9,151 nt of DNA from contig JBFGUI010000158.1 in the NCBI GenBank assembly GCA_041565695.1, forward strand, positions 1 to 9,151, read 5' to 3'. The DNA is from Pelagibius sp041565695. Lineage in GTDB: Bacteria; Pseudomonadota; Alphaproteobacteria; Kiloniellales; Kiloniellaceae. The notes beneath the pieces are model-generated. The model was not told where the DNA came from and did no database searches. It saw only the letters and a list, made by a program, of their open reading frames with translations. Every line of letters starts with the position of its first letter. The first letter of the stretch is position 1. Of the stretch, positions 1 to 6,991 are shown piece after piece. The translations under genes were made by a program, and so were the position numbers.

Positions 1-990
1 AACGCGGTGTCCTTTGGCGCGAGCGGCATCGGGCTGTGCCGGACCGAGCACATGTTCTTCGAAGGCGACCGCATCGACGCGGTGCGGGAAATGATCCTGG
101 CCGAGAAGCTGGAGGATCGAACCCGGGCCGTGGCCAAGCTGCTGCCCTACCAGCGCGAGGACTTCATCGCGCTGTTCAAGGAGATGGCCGGACGGCCGGT
201 CACCATCCGTCTGCTCGACCCGCCGCTGCACGAGTTCCTGCCGCACGAGGACGCCGCCGTGGCTGAGGTCGCCGAGGCCTCAGGGTTGAGCGTCGAGCAC
301 GTGCGCGCGCGCTCGCTGAAGCTGGTCGAGACCAACCCCATGCTGGGTCACCGCGGCTGCCGCCTCGGCATCACCTACCCGGAAATCTACGAGATGCAGG
401 CTCGCGCCATCTTCGAGGCCGTGGCCGCCGTGGAGAAGGAAACCGGCAGCACCGTCGAGCCGGAGGTGATGATCCCGCTGATCTCCGTGAAGAAGGAATT
501 CGAGGTGCTGCGCGAGCTGATCGACAGGGTCGCCGCGGAGGTGCGCAAGGCCGAGGGCGTCGAGATCAACTACCTTGTCGGCACCATGATCGAATTGCCG
601 CGCGCCTGCCTGCGCGCCTCGGAGATCGCCGAGGGCGCCGAGTTCTTCTCCTTCGGCACCAACGACCTGACGCAGACGGCCTATGGCCTGTCGCGCGACG
701 ACGCCGGCAACTTCCTCGGCGCCTACGAGAACCAGGGCCTGATCGAGCAGGATCCCTTTATCTCGCTGGATGCCGAGGGCGTTGGCGAGCTGATGCTGAT
801 CGGCGCCGAGCGCGGCCGTAAGACGCGCCCGGACATCAAGCTCGGCATCTGCGGCGAGCACGGCGGCGACCCGGCCTCCATCGCCTTCTGCCAGACCGTG
901 CCGCTCGACTACGTCTCCTGCTCGCCCTACCGCGTGCCGATCGCGCGCCTCGCGGCGGCCCAGGCGGCGCTGGCCAGGAAGAACGCGTAA
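1..990 (+). CDS. ppdK: Pyruvate, phosphate dikinase, C-terminal part (5' end outside window)
   Basis: The enzyme interconverts pyruvate + ATP + Pi and PEP + AMP + PPi in the cytoplasm. The reading frame is open from base 1, so the gene begins outside the window; the GTG at 7 is not a credible start. About 329 residues remain of a family usually near 880-900. They correspond to the C-terminal PEP/pyruvate-binding TIM-barrel domain. Diagnostic stretches are GIGLCRTEHMFF near the beginning, RLLDPPLHEFLP around codon 70, the NPMLGHRGCRLG motif, SFGTNDLTQTAYGLSRDD (bases about 649-702) and GICGEHGGDP, whose Cys codon at 850-852 matches the catalytic Cys of PPDK. The DPPLHEFLP wording and the long spacing favour PPDK over PEP synthase or enzyme I of the PTS. 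It ends with TAA and is convergent with the nitrilase gene. Nothing suggests damage apart from the window edge. Confidence 0.96.
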   Translation, partial: NAVSFGASGIGLCRTEHMFFEGDRIDAVREMILAEKLEDRTRAVAKLLPYQREDFIALFKEMAGRPVTIRLLDPPLHEFLPHEDAAVAEVAEASGLSVEHVRARSLKLVETNPMLGHRGCRLGITYPEIYEMQARAIFEAVAAVEKETGSTVEPEVMIPLISVKKEFEVLRELIDRVAAEVRKAEGVEINYLVGTMIELPRACLRASEIAEGAEFFSFGTNDLTQTAYGLSRDDAGNFLGAYENQGLIEQDPFISLDAEGVGELMLIGAERGRKTRPDIKLGICGEHGGDPASIAFCQTVPLDYVSCSPYRVPIARLAAAQAALARKNA

Positions 991-1023
991 TACTGGCGCG
1001 CGATCGCGGGCCTGTTCCTTTGT

Positions 1024-1118
1024 TGTCACCCTCGCACTTGTTGCGAGGTTCCATACTTCGGCGCGCTGCAGCGGAGCAGGTGTCTCGACGGATTGCCGGA
1101 ACAAGTCCGGCAATGACG
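1024..1118. repeat. Paired inverted hairpin repeat between convergent genes (REP/BIME-like)
   Basis: Two hairpins face each other in this intergenic region. The left is CCTCGCA-CTTGT-TGCGAGG (1030-1048, perfect 7-bp stem). The right is ATTGCCGGA-ACAAG-TCCGGCAAT (1092-1114, perfect 9-bp stem). The loops CTTGT and ACAAG are reverse complements, and each unit is flanked on its outer side by GTCA or its complement (GTCA at 1026-1029, TGAC at 1114-1117). The whole therefore reads as two copies of one repeat in inverted orientation with different but internally paired stems. A 10-bp palindrome CGCTGCAGCG (1064-1073) lies between them. Similar RTCA...CTTGT elements are scattered in many alphaproteobacterial genomes (recalled, not searched). 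It may also end transcription from both sides, but neither hairpin has a proper T-tract. Confidence 0.7.
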
Positions 1119-1119
1119 G

Positions 1120-1896
1120 TCAGGGTTGCCGCAGATCCCGCAGGTAGGTGTTGGCGGCACGGCTGTTGCCATAGGCTGCCGGGTCGATGTCGGCGAACAG
1201 CAGGGCGGCCGCGTCGTCGTCCGCTGCGGCGAGACAGCGGCCGTCGGGCGCCGCGATACGCGACAGGCCGGCATAGTTGAACAGCGGGTCGCTGCCCGTG
1301 TGATTGGCGTAGGCGACGAAGACCTGGTTCTCGAAGGCGCGCACCGGTACCACCTGGGTCGCGATGAAGGCGGCATAGGGCCCCCGGGGAAGAGCGGTGG
1401 GCACGAGGATCAGTTCGGCGCCCGCCCGGGCAAGGCGGCGCAGGTTCTCCGGGAACTCCACGTCGTAGCAGATCAGAAAGCCGAGCTTCAGCCCCTGGAA
1501 CGCGGTGACGGAGACGCCGATCTCGCCCGGCGTGAAGATCGCCCGTTCGTAGTCGCCGTAGAGATGGGTCTTGCGGTAGACGCTGGGCTCAGCGTCCGGG
1601 CGCAGCATGACCGCTGCGTTGAAGATGTCGTCGCCCGCGCGCTCGGCGAGGCCGGCGACGAGGGCGATGCCGAGCCGGCTGGCGATCGCGCCCAGCCGGG
1701 TGACCTGCGGGCCGTCGAGGCCTTCCGCCATGTCCCGCAGCGCCCCGCCGGCGCCATAGCCGGTCGTCGCGAGCTCCGGGGCGAGGAGAAGCGCGGCACC
1801 GGCGGCCGCGGCCTCGGCGGCGGCCGTCTCGATCGTCGAGAGGTTCGCTTCAACGTCGCCGGCCGTGGCCTGCATCTGCAGCAGCGCGATCTTCAT
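1120..1896 (-). CDS. Nitrilase-superfamily carbon-nitrogen hydrolase (amidase or carbamoyl hydrolase)
   Basis: This 258-residue cytoplasmic amidohydrolase has the full nitrilase-superfamily Glu-Lys-Cys triad. Glu41 lies in LLLAPELATTGYG, Lys109 in YRKTHLYGDYE and Cys143 in GFLICYDVEFPE, followed by the usual RRLARAGAELILVPTA strand. Length is normal for single-domain members (about 260-290). The family hydrolyses amides or N-carbamoyl groups through a Cys acyl-enzyme. RKTHLYG...ERAIFTPGE resembles R-amidase and omega-amidase-like members rather than true nitrilases, but the exact substrate cannot be read from the sequence. The start ATG overlaps the permease stop (ATGA, 1893-1896), and GAGG lies 5 bases before it, so it is probably translationally coupled and is the last gene of the operon. 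Next to a ureohydrolase, candidates are a 4-guanidinobutyramide amidase or an N-carbamoylputrescine-type amidase (inference). Confidence 0.9.
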   Translation of the reverse strand: MKIALLQMQATAGDVEANLSTIETAAAEAAAAGAALLLAPELATTGYGAGGALRDMAEGLDGPQVTRLGAIASRLGIALVAGLAERAGDDIFNAAVMLRPDAEPSVYRKTHLYGDYERAIFTPGEIGVSVTAFQGLKLGFLICYDVEFPENLRRLARAGAELILVPTALPRGPYAAFIATQVVPVRAFENQVFVAYANHTGSDPLFNYAGLSRIAAPDGRCLAAADDDAAALLFADIDPAAYGNSRAANTYLRDLRQP

Positions 1897-2699
1897 TTTG
1901 CCTCGTCCGATGACCAGGCGCCGAGCAGGCGCGGCAGGTCGCCGTAGCGGGCGACCAGGCCGAAGACCAACGCGGCAATCGCCACGAAGAAGATCGACAC
2001 CGCGGCCATGGTCGGGGTGTAGCCGTAGCGCAGCGCATTGAAGATCTTGACCGGCAGGGTTTCCAGCGTGAAGCCGACGGTCATGTAGGCGACGATGTAC
2101 TCGTTCAGCGACAGGACGAAGGCGAAGGCGTAGCCGGACACGATATAAGGCGTGATCAGCGGCACCACGACGGTGCGGAAGACCTGCCGGTCGCCGGCCC
2201 CCATGGTGGCGGCGGCCTCGACCAGCGATCGATCGATGGAAGCAAAGCCGAGGGAGAGGGTGACCAGCGGCAGGGTGACGAAGAAGATGGCGTGGCTGAT
2301 GACGGCGGTCCAGGGCTGGCCGTAGGCGCCGGCGGTGGCCCAGAAGGAGAGGAAGCCGAGGGCGGTGATCACCGGCGGCAGCAGGAAGGGGGCCACGCCG
2401 AGGAACTGGAAGACCCGCGCCCAGGGCGCCACGCGGCGCCAGAGGAACCAGGCGAGCGGCATGGCGATGGCCACGGCGACCGCCGCCGAGAGCGCGGCGA
2501 CGCCGATCGAGGCAAGCAGCGCGGCGCGCCAGTCGGCGGCGCTGAAGATGTTGCCGTACCAGGAGAGGGAAAAGCCCTGCGGCGGAAACAGCAGAGTCTT
2601 CTTCTCGTTGACCGAGACGCCCGCCACGACGACCAGGGGGGCGGCGAGGAACAGCGCGATCAGCGCCATGTAGGCGTTGCGCAGCCAGCCCGGGGTCAT
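1893..2699 (-). CDS. ABC transporter inner-membrane permease, PotC-like
   Basis: This is one of the two membrane subunits of the importer encoded here; 268 residues. Hydrophobic segments suit about six transmembrane helices (for example residues 10-30, 62-87, 97-121, 133-152, 185-206, 231-251). The EAA loop that docks on the ATPase is visible at about 161-180, starting EAAATMGAGDRQVF. This is the PotC/CysW type of binding-protein-dependent permease (BPD_transp_1), and length matches PotC homologues. The ATG at 2697-2699 is preceded by GGGAGA about 6 bases upstream. It lies 13 bp after the stop of the first permease gene and overlaps the nitrilase start by 4 bp. The family label 'spermidine/putrescine' is usual for such permeases but does not establish the substrate. 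Confidence 0.93.
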   Translation of the reverse strand: MTPGWLRNAYMALIALFLAAPLVVVAGVSVNEKKTLLFPPQGFSLSWYGNIFSAADWRAALLASIGVAALSAAVAVAIAMPLAWFLWRRVAPWARVFQFLGVAPFLLPPVITALGFLSFWATAGAYGQPWTAVISHAIFFVTLPLVTLSLGFASIDRSLVEAAATMGAGDRQVFRTVVVPLITPYIVSGYAFAFVLSLNEYIVAYMTVGFTLETLPVKIFNALRYGYTPTMAAVSIFFVAIAALVFGLVARYGDLPRLLGAWSSDEAK

Positions 2700-2712
2700 G
2701 GCGCGTCTCCCG

Positions 2713-3570
2713 TCATGCCTGCAGCTCCCGCCGGCCGCCGACCATCATGGTGAGGCCGACCAGCGCCAGGGAGATCAGCACCAGGAAGACCGCCATGGCC
2801 GCGGCGAAGGGCATGTTCGACTGGTAGATCGCCTGGTCGGTGATCAGCACCGAGAGGGTCCAGTGCTGCGGCCGGCCGAGAATCTGCGGCAGCAGGTAGG
2901 AGCCCAGCGCGAAGACGAAGACCATGATGAGGGTGGCGACGATGGTGTTGCGCGACGCCGGGATGACCACGTCGAAGAAACCGCGCAGCGGTGAGGCGCC
3001 GAGGGTGCGCGAGGCCTCCAGCAGGGTCGGCTCGAGCCGGACCAGGGCCGGGTAGAGGACGAGGATGGTGTAGGGCAGCGCCTGGTAGACCATGCCGGTC
3101 AGCACCGCGCCAAAGCCCGGCAGCAGCGCCGTCGGCTGCTCCATCATGCCGAGGGCGACGAAGAGGTTGGTGATGCCGGCTGTGCGCGAGAACAGCGTCG
3201 ACCAGGCAAAGCCGATGATCACCTCGGAAAGCGAGAGCACCGAGAGCAGCACCACCAGCCAGGCGATCTGCACCGGGCGCGTGCGGCAGGTCAGGAAGTA
3301 GGTGAAGGGATAGGCCAGCACCACGCAGCAGACCGCCACGCAGGCGGCCAGCAGCAGCGAGAAGCCGAGCACCTCGCCGAAGAAGGCGGTGAGGAAGCGC
3401 GCGTAGTTGTCCAGCACAAAGTCGGTGGTGTAGAAGCCACCCTGCTGACGCCGGAAGAAGCTGACGGCGACCATGATGCCGAAGGGTATGACGAAGAAGA
3501 CCAGCAGCATCAGCGCCGGAAAGATCAGCGGCGCCAGATCAGCGAGGGAGCGCGGCTTTTCCCGCCTCAT
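2713..3570 (-). CDS. ABC transporter inner-membrane permease, PotB-like
   Basis: This 285-residue first membrane subunit pairs with the downstream permease to form the translocation pore. It has an amino-terminal membrane anchor at residues 12-37 and further hydrophobic segments near 66-95, 101-126, 150-176, 207-230 and 254-278. The cytoplasmic EAA motif is at about 185-204 (EASRTLGASPLRGFF, then DVVIP). The N-terminal periplasmic loop after helix 1 and the SEVIIGFAW segment are typical of PotB/HisM-like permeases of the polyamine/opine/iron(III)-type (POPT) importers. Its ATG overlaps the stop of the ATPase gene (ATGA, 3567-3570), so the two are probably translationally coupled. Confidence 0.93.
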   Translation of the reverse strand: MRREKPRSLADLAPLIFPALMLLVFFVIPFGIMVAVSFFRRQQGGFYTTDFVLDNYARFLTAFFGEVLGFSLLLAACVAVCCVVLAYPFTYFLTCRTRPVQIAWLVVLLSVLSLSEVIIGFAWSTLFSRTAGITNLFVALGMMEQPTALLPGFGAVLTGMVYQALPYTILVLYPALVRLEPTLLEASRTLGASPLRGFFDVVIPASRNTIVATLIMVFVFALGSYLLPQILGRPQHWTLSVLITDQAIYQSNMPFAAAMAVFLVLISLALVGLTMMVGGRRELQA

Positions 3571-4601
3571 CGCGGCAGCACCACGCAGGCTTCCGGCGGC
3601 AGGTCGAGGCCGACCGTATCACCGGCGGCGACCTGCGGGCGCTCGCGCGGCGAGGAGACGACGGTGACGGTGGTGCCGGCGACCTCGACGAAGGTCTCGA
3701 TGGTGCCGCCGAGGTCGCGCAGGAAGGTGACCTTGCCGGTCAGCGCACCCTTGCCCGGCGCGGTGAGGTGCACGTCCTCCGGGCGGATCGAAAGGCGGGC
3801 CGCGTCCTCTCCTTCGGGCAGGGTGAGGCCGGGCAGCGGCTGTCCGGCGATGCTGGCCTGGCCGTTCTGCCGGGTGACCTCCAGCAGGTTGGTGGAGCCG
3901 ATGAAATCGGCGACGAAGCTGTCGGCCGGTTGGCGGTAGATCTCCACCGGCGGGGCGGCCTGGCGGATCCTGCCGTCGCTCATCACCACCACGAGGTCGG
4001 CCATGGTCATGGCCTCGCGCTGGTCGTGGGTCACCACGATGGTGGTGATGCCGAGCTGCTGCTGCAGCTGGCGCAGCTCGACCTGCATGGCCTCGCGCAG
4101 CTTCGCGTCGAGGGCGGAGAGCGGTTCGTCGAGCAGGAAGAGGCGTGGCGAAACGGCGAGTGCCCGGGCGATGGCAACGCGCTGGCGCTGGCCACCGGAA
4201 AGCTGGCTCACGGGACGCTCGGCATAGCCCGGCAGATGCACCAGGGCGAGCAGCTCCTCCACGCGGGCGTTCTGTTCTTCCCGGGGCGTGCCGCGGATGC
4301 GCAGGGCGTAGGCGATGTTCTGGCCGACATTGAGGTGCGGAAACAGCGCCAGCGACTGGAAGACCATGCCGAAGTCGCGCTTGTGAGTCGGCAGCCCGGT
4401 GATGTCGAGGTCGTCGAGCAGGATGCGGCCCGCGGAGGGATCCTCCAGGCCCGCGATCATGCGCAGCAGGGTCGTCTTGCCGCAGCCCGACGGCCCCAGC
4501 AGGCAAACGAAGGTGCCGTGCGGCACCTTCAGCGAAACGTCATCGACCGCGGCGAGCGTGCCGAAGTGCTTGCTGACGCCTTTCAGAAAGAGTCCGGACA
4601 T
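3567..4601 (-). CDS. ABC transporter ATP-binding protein, PotA-like
   Basis: This cytoplasmic ATPase of 344 residues energises the two permeases. All nucleotide-binding motifs are intact: Walker A GPSGCGKTT (36-44), Q-loop Gln82 in GMVFQSLALFPH, signature LSGGQRQRVAIARAL (134-148), Walker B LFLLDEPLSALD (154-165) and the switch His192 in VVTHDQREAM. Residues about 265-344 form a C-terminal TOBE-type domain beginning LSIRPEDVHL, as in PotA, UgpC and MalK-like subunits. The ATG at 4599-4601 is preceded by a close GAGG (spacing about 2-3 bases), which is tight. The SGLFLKGVSKHFG N-terminus fits the usual start of the family. It is separated from the binding-protein gene by 79 bp carrying a strong hairpin, and it overlaps the first permease gene by 4 bp. 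Confidence 0.96.
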   Translation of the reverse strand: MSGLFLKGVSKHFGTLAAVDDVSLKVPHGTFVCLLGPSGCGKTTLLRMIAGLEDPSAGRILLDDLDITGLPTHKRDFGMVFQSLALFPHLNVGQNIAYALRIRGTPREEQNARVEELLALVHLPGYAERPVSQLSGGQRQRVAIARALAVSPRLFLLDEPLSALDAKLREAMQVELRQLQQQLGITTIVVTHDQREAMTMADLVVVMSDGRIRQAAPPVEIYRQPADSFVADFIGSTNLLEVTRQNGQASIAGQPLPGLTLPEGEDAARLSIRPEDVHLTAPGKGALTGKVTFLRDLGGTIETFVEVAGTTVTVVSSPRERPQVAAGDTVGLDLPPEACVVLPR

Positions 4602-4632
4602 GACCTCGCGCCGCTCGTCGGTTCCAGGCGGT

Positions 4633-4665
4633 GGCAGGGCCGCCGGGGACTCCGGCGGCCCTGCC
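4633..4665 (-). promoter_or_regulatory. Strong intercistronic hairpin between binding-protein and ATPase genes
   Basis: Arms GGCAGGGCCGCCGG (4633-4646) and CCGGCGGCCCTGCC (4652-4665) are exact reverse complements, a 14-bp almost all G:C stem with a 5-nt loop. In the operon's direction it lies 15 bp after the binding-protein stop and is not followed by a T-tract, so it does not look like a standard intrinsic terminator. Stable hairpins just after a binding-protein gene are known to protect upstream mRNA from 3' exonucleases and raise the binding-protein to membrane-subunit ratio (for example malE-malF). That role is inferred here; partial termination is the alternative. Confidence 0.7.
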
Positions 4666-4680
4666 GGTTTCCAGCGGACG

Positions 4681-5772
4681 TCAGCCGACGATCAACTCCG
4701 TCCACTTCTGGTTCAGCCAGTCCGACTTCGACTGGTAGAGGTCGTAGCGCGGCACGATCGGGTCGATGTCGGAGGACACCGAGGCGAACTCCTCGGCGCT
4801 CAGGTCGAGCAGGTCGCGCTTCACCGTCGGCGCGGTGCCGACCTTGCGCGACATATTGGCCTGGATCGAGGGCTGGCTCATGAAGTCGATGAAGATATGC
4901 GCTTCATCACCCTTCTCGGAAGCCCGCGACAGGGCCCAGCACCCGCTGTCGAGGATGCCCCCCTCCTTGGGGAAGGTGGAGCGCACCGGGTGGCCGTCGG
5001 CGGCGGCGAGGCCGGTGACGTCGTGGTAGTACTGCCCCATGGGGATCTCGCCGGACTTCAGCGCCTGCTCGAACTGCGCTTCGTCGCGGTACCAGAGGCG
5101 CACGTTGGGCTTCACCTCGGCCAGCTTCTCGAAGGCCTTGAGCTGGCCTTCCTCGCTATCGAGCGCCGCGGCCCCGCCGAGGAAGGTCTTGGCCGTCACC
5201 TCCAGCAGGAAGGAGTTGGACACCAGGGCCAGCAGGCCGAGCCGGTCCCTGTTGGCGGGATCCCACAGGGCCGCCCAGGAGTCCGGTGCTGTCGGATAGG
5301 CATTGGTGTTGCTGACCAGGGTGATGTACCAGGCCACCGCCCCGATGCCGGCGACGCGGCCGTCCGGATACTTGTTCACGAAGTGGGGAATCAGGTTCGC
5401 GGCATTGGGCAGGCGCGCCATGTCGAGCGCGGCCCAGAGATCGATCGACTGACCCTTCAGCATGGCGACCTGGGACATCATGGAGACGTCGGCCGGGGCG
5501 CGCCCGGCACGTGCGGCCTGTTCCAGCTGGACCAGCCAGGCTTCACCCGTGGGCTCCGCGACCGATTCCACCGCGATCCCTGTGGCCGCCGTGAAATCGG
5601 GGAAGATGTGCTTGTCGAAGGAGTCCTTGAAGTACCCCCCGTAGACGCCGACCTTCAGGGAGCGGTCCTGCGCCCGCAGCACCTTCGGCATGGCCAGGAT
5701 TCCGGCACCGGCAAGACCTGCTGCCATCACGCCGCGGCGGCTGACCCCCGCCTTCAGAATTTTCCTCGTCAT
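4681..5772 (-). CDS. Periplasmic ABC solute-binding protein, PotD-like, Tat-exported
   Basis: This 363-residue extracellular solute-binding protein would capture the substrate in the periplasm for the adjacent ABC importer. The N-terminus has a twin-arginine signal: Ser11-Arg12-Arg13 (SRRGVMA), a hydrophobic stretch AAGLAGAGILAM (17-28) and a probable cleavage site near LRA-QDRS (around residue 34). The mature part starts with LKVGVYGGYF and has PotD-family landmarks such as the PKEGG turn (268-272) and the bipartite type II binding-protein layout. By eye it differs from E. coli PotD at ligand positions: after PKEGGI it reads LDSGCWAL rather than FWMDSLAI. Polyamine binding is thus doubtful. 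ATG at 5770-5772 has a good GGAGG about 10 bases upstream. It is the second gene of the operon, 98 bp after the ureohydrolase. Confidence 0.93.
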   Translation of the reverse strand: MTRKILKAGVSRRGVMAAGLAGAGILAMPKVLRAQDRSLKVGVYGGYFKDSFDKHIFPDFTAATGIAVESVAEPTGEAWLVQLEQAARAGRAPADVSMMSQVAMLKGQSIDLWAALDMARLPNAANLIPHFVNKYPDGRVAGIGAVAWYITLVSNTNAYPTAPDSWAALWDPANRDRLGLLALVSNSFLLEVTAKTFLGGAAALDSEEGQLKAFEKLAEVKPNVRLWYRDEAQFEQALKSGEIPMGQYYHDVTGLAAADGHPVRSTFPKEGGILDSGCWALSRASEKGDEAHIFIDFMSQPSIQANMSRKVGTAPTVKRDLLDLSAEEFASVSSDIDPIVPRYDLYQSKSDWLNQKWTELIVG

Positions 5773-5846
5773 TGATCTGCTACCTCCACTGTCGATGTTA
5801 GAGCCCTTTCCGTGGCTTTCTCAAACGGAACCAGATCCTCCCGAAA

Positions 5847-5860
5847 CGGCCGCCCGGCCG
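5847..5860 (-). terminator. Weak GC hairpin after the ureohydrolase gene (possible attenuator)
   Basis: In the operon's direction, CGGCC-GGGC-GGCCG followed by TTTC lies about 10 bases after the ureohydrolase stop. The stem is only 5 bp and the T-run only three, so it could at most cause partial termination or mRNA-end protection in the 98-bp gap before the binding-protein gene. Confidence 0.25.
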
Positions 5861-5870
5861 GCCTCCTTCC

Positions 5871-6920
5871 TCACGCCAGCCGCGGGCTGTGGACCATCAG
5901 GCTCAGAATCTCGAACAGCACCTGGGCGCCGACCTGGGCCGTGTTGGTCGTGGTGTCGTACTGCGGCGCCACTTCGACCACGTCGCCGCCGATCAGGTTG
6001 ATGCCCTTGAGACCATGCAGGATCGCCAGGACCTCGCGCGGCGTCAGCCCGCCGACTTCCGGCGTGCCGGTGCCCGGCGCGAAAGCCGGGTCGATGCCGT
6101 CGATGTCGAAGGAAATGTAGGTCGGGCCGTCGCCGACCACTTCCAGCGCCTTTTCGATCACCGCCGGGATGCCCATCTGCGGCACCTCTTCGGCATGGAT
6201 CACCGTCATGCCGCTGTCGACAGAGAACTCCCAGAGGTACTCGGCGGAACCGCGGATACCGATCTGCACCGTGCGGGTCGGATCCAGCACGCCGTCGAGC
6301 ACCGCGTTGCGGAACGGGCCGCCGTGATGGAACTTCGTGTGGTCGAAGGAGCCGCCGGTATCGCAGTGCGCATCGATGTGGACCATGCCGAGGGGCTGCT
6401 CGCGTCCGATGGCCTTCATGATGGGATGGGTGATGGAGTGGTCGCCGCCGACCGACAGCGGCACCACGCCCGCGGCGTGCACCTTCTCGTAGTAGCGTTC
6501 GATGTCCTCCAGGCTGCCTTCCAGGCGATAGCGGCTGGCGAAAGGCACGTCGCCCAGGTCGGCGACCCGCAGGTCGTAGACCGGCGCGCACTTGAGGACG
6601 TGGTTGTAGGGCCCGATGCGCTCGATGTCGCGGACTGCGCGCGGGCCGAAGCGCGCGCCGGGGCGGTTGGTGACGCCCAGGTCCATGGGCACGCCGATCA
6701 GGGCCGCCTGCAGGTCGGCGAAATCCGGGTTCTTCGGGTCGAAGTCGTGCTGCGGGGCGCCGAGCAGCGTGCAGATGCCGGCATAGGGCGCCATGCGGGT
6801 GCCGCTCTGGTCGAAGATCTTGTCGGCGACCTTGCGGAAGGCCGGGTCGAAGAGGTCGCCGCCGTGACCCTGGCCGTACTTGCTCCGCAGGGCCTCCAGT
6901 TTGTCCCGATCCCAGGCCAT
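5871..6920 (-). CDS. Ureohydrolase of the agmatinase/guanidinobutyrase family
   Basis: This 349-residue cytoplasmic binuclear-metal hydrolase releases urea from a guanidino compound. All metal-ligand motifs of the arginase/agmatinase superfamily are present: GGDHS (158-162, His161), DAHCD (183-187; Asp183, His185, Asp187) and SFDIDGIDP (270-278; Asp272, Asp274), followed by APGTGTPEVGGLTPRE. The N-terminal extension of about 70 residues before ALIGVPMD makes it longer than E. coli SpeB (306 residues) and more like guanidinobutyrase or guanidinopropionase-type members, as does the FHHGGPFRNAV loop (197-207). True agmatinase, guanidinobutyrase, guanidinopropionase and the nickel-dependent guanidine hydrolases cannot be told apart by eye. 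A TAA lies immediately before the ATG in frame, fixing the start; GGAAAG lies 7 bases upstream. It is the first gene of the operon, divergent from the LysR gene. Confidence 0.93.
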   Translation of the reverse strand: MAWDRDKLEALRSKYGQGHGGDLFDPAFRKVADKIFDQSGTRMAPYAGICTLLGAPQHDFDPKNPDFADLQAALIGVPMDLGVTNRPGARFGPRAVRDIERIGPYNHVLKCAPVYDLRVADLGDVPFASRYRLEGSLEDIERYYEKVHAAGVVPLSVGGDHSITHPIMKAIGREQPLGMVHIDAHCDTGGSFDHTKFHHGGPFRNAVLDGVLDPTRTVQIGIRGSAEYLWEFSVDSGMTVIHAEEVPQMGIPAVIEKALEVVGDGPTYISFDIDGIDPAFAPGTGTPEVGGLTPREVLAILHGLKGINLIGGDVVEVAPQYDTTTNTAQVGAQVLFEILSLMVHSPRLA

Positions 6921-6979
6921 TTATCTGCTTTCCGACACAGCTGAGCACTGATCCCGCCGCAGATACTGCAGCCTCCCTA

Positions 6980-6991
6980 TTGCGCCCGCAA
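6980..6991. promoter_or_regulatory. Small inverted repeat TTGCG-CC-CGCAA in the divergent promoter region
   Basis: This is a perfect 5-bp inverted repeat in the 123-bp region between the ureohydrolase and LysR genes. Its centre lies about 36-37 bp from the centre of the larger palindrome, and both share TTG...CAA ends. It could be a second LysR-type contact site (activation site), or simply overlap a -35 element; chance is possible. Confidence 0.3.

Noticed and set aside
280..1113. Open frame of 277 codons on the minus strand
   Set aside because: It is antisense to the clear pyruvate phosphate dikinase coding sequence and has a composition typical of a shadow frame.
4633..4665. Intrinsic terminator splitting the operon after the binding-protein gene
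   Set aside because: The stem is strong but no T-tract follows on the minus strand, and the downstream genes have no visible separate promoter in the short gap. An mRNA-stabilising hairpin is the better reading.
3768..4883. Open frame of 371 codons on the plus strand
   Set aside because: It is antisense to the ABC ATPase gene and rich in His, Gly and Arg as expected for a reversed coding strand; no domain is visible.
4399..5775. Open frame of 458 codons on the plus strand
   Set aside because: It lies antisense to the binding-protein and ATPase genes, which have complete family motifs. Long antisense frames are expected in GC-rich DNA with G/C third positions, and the product shows no recognisable motif.
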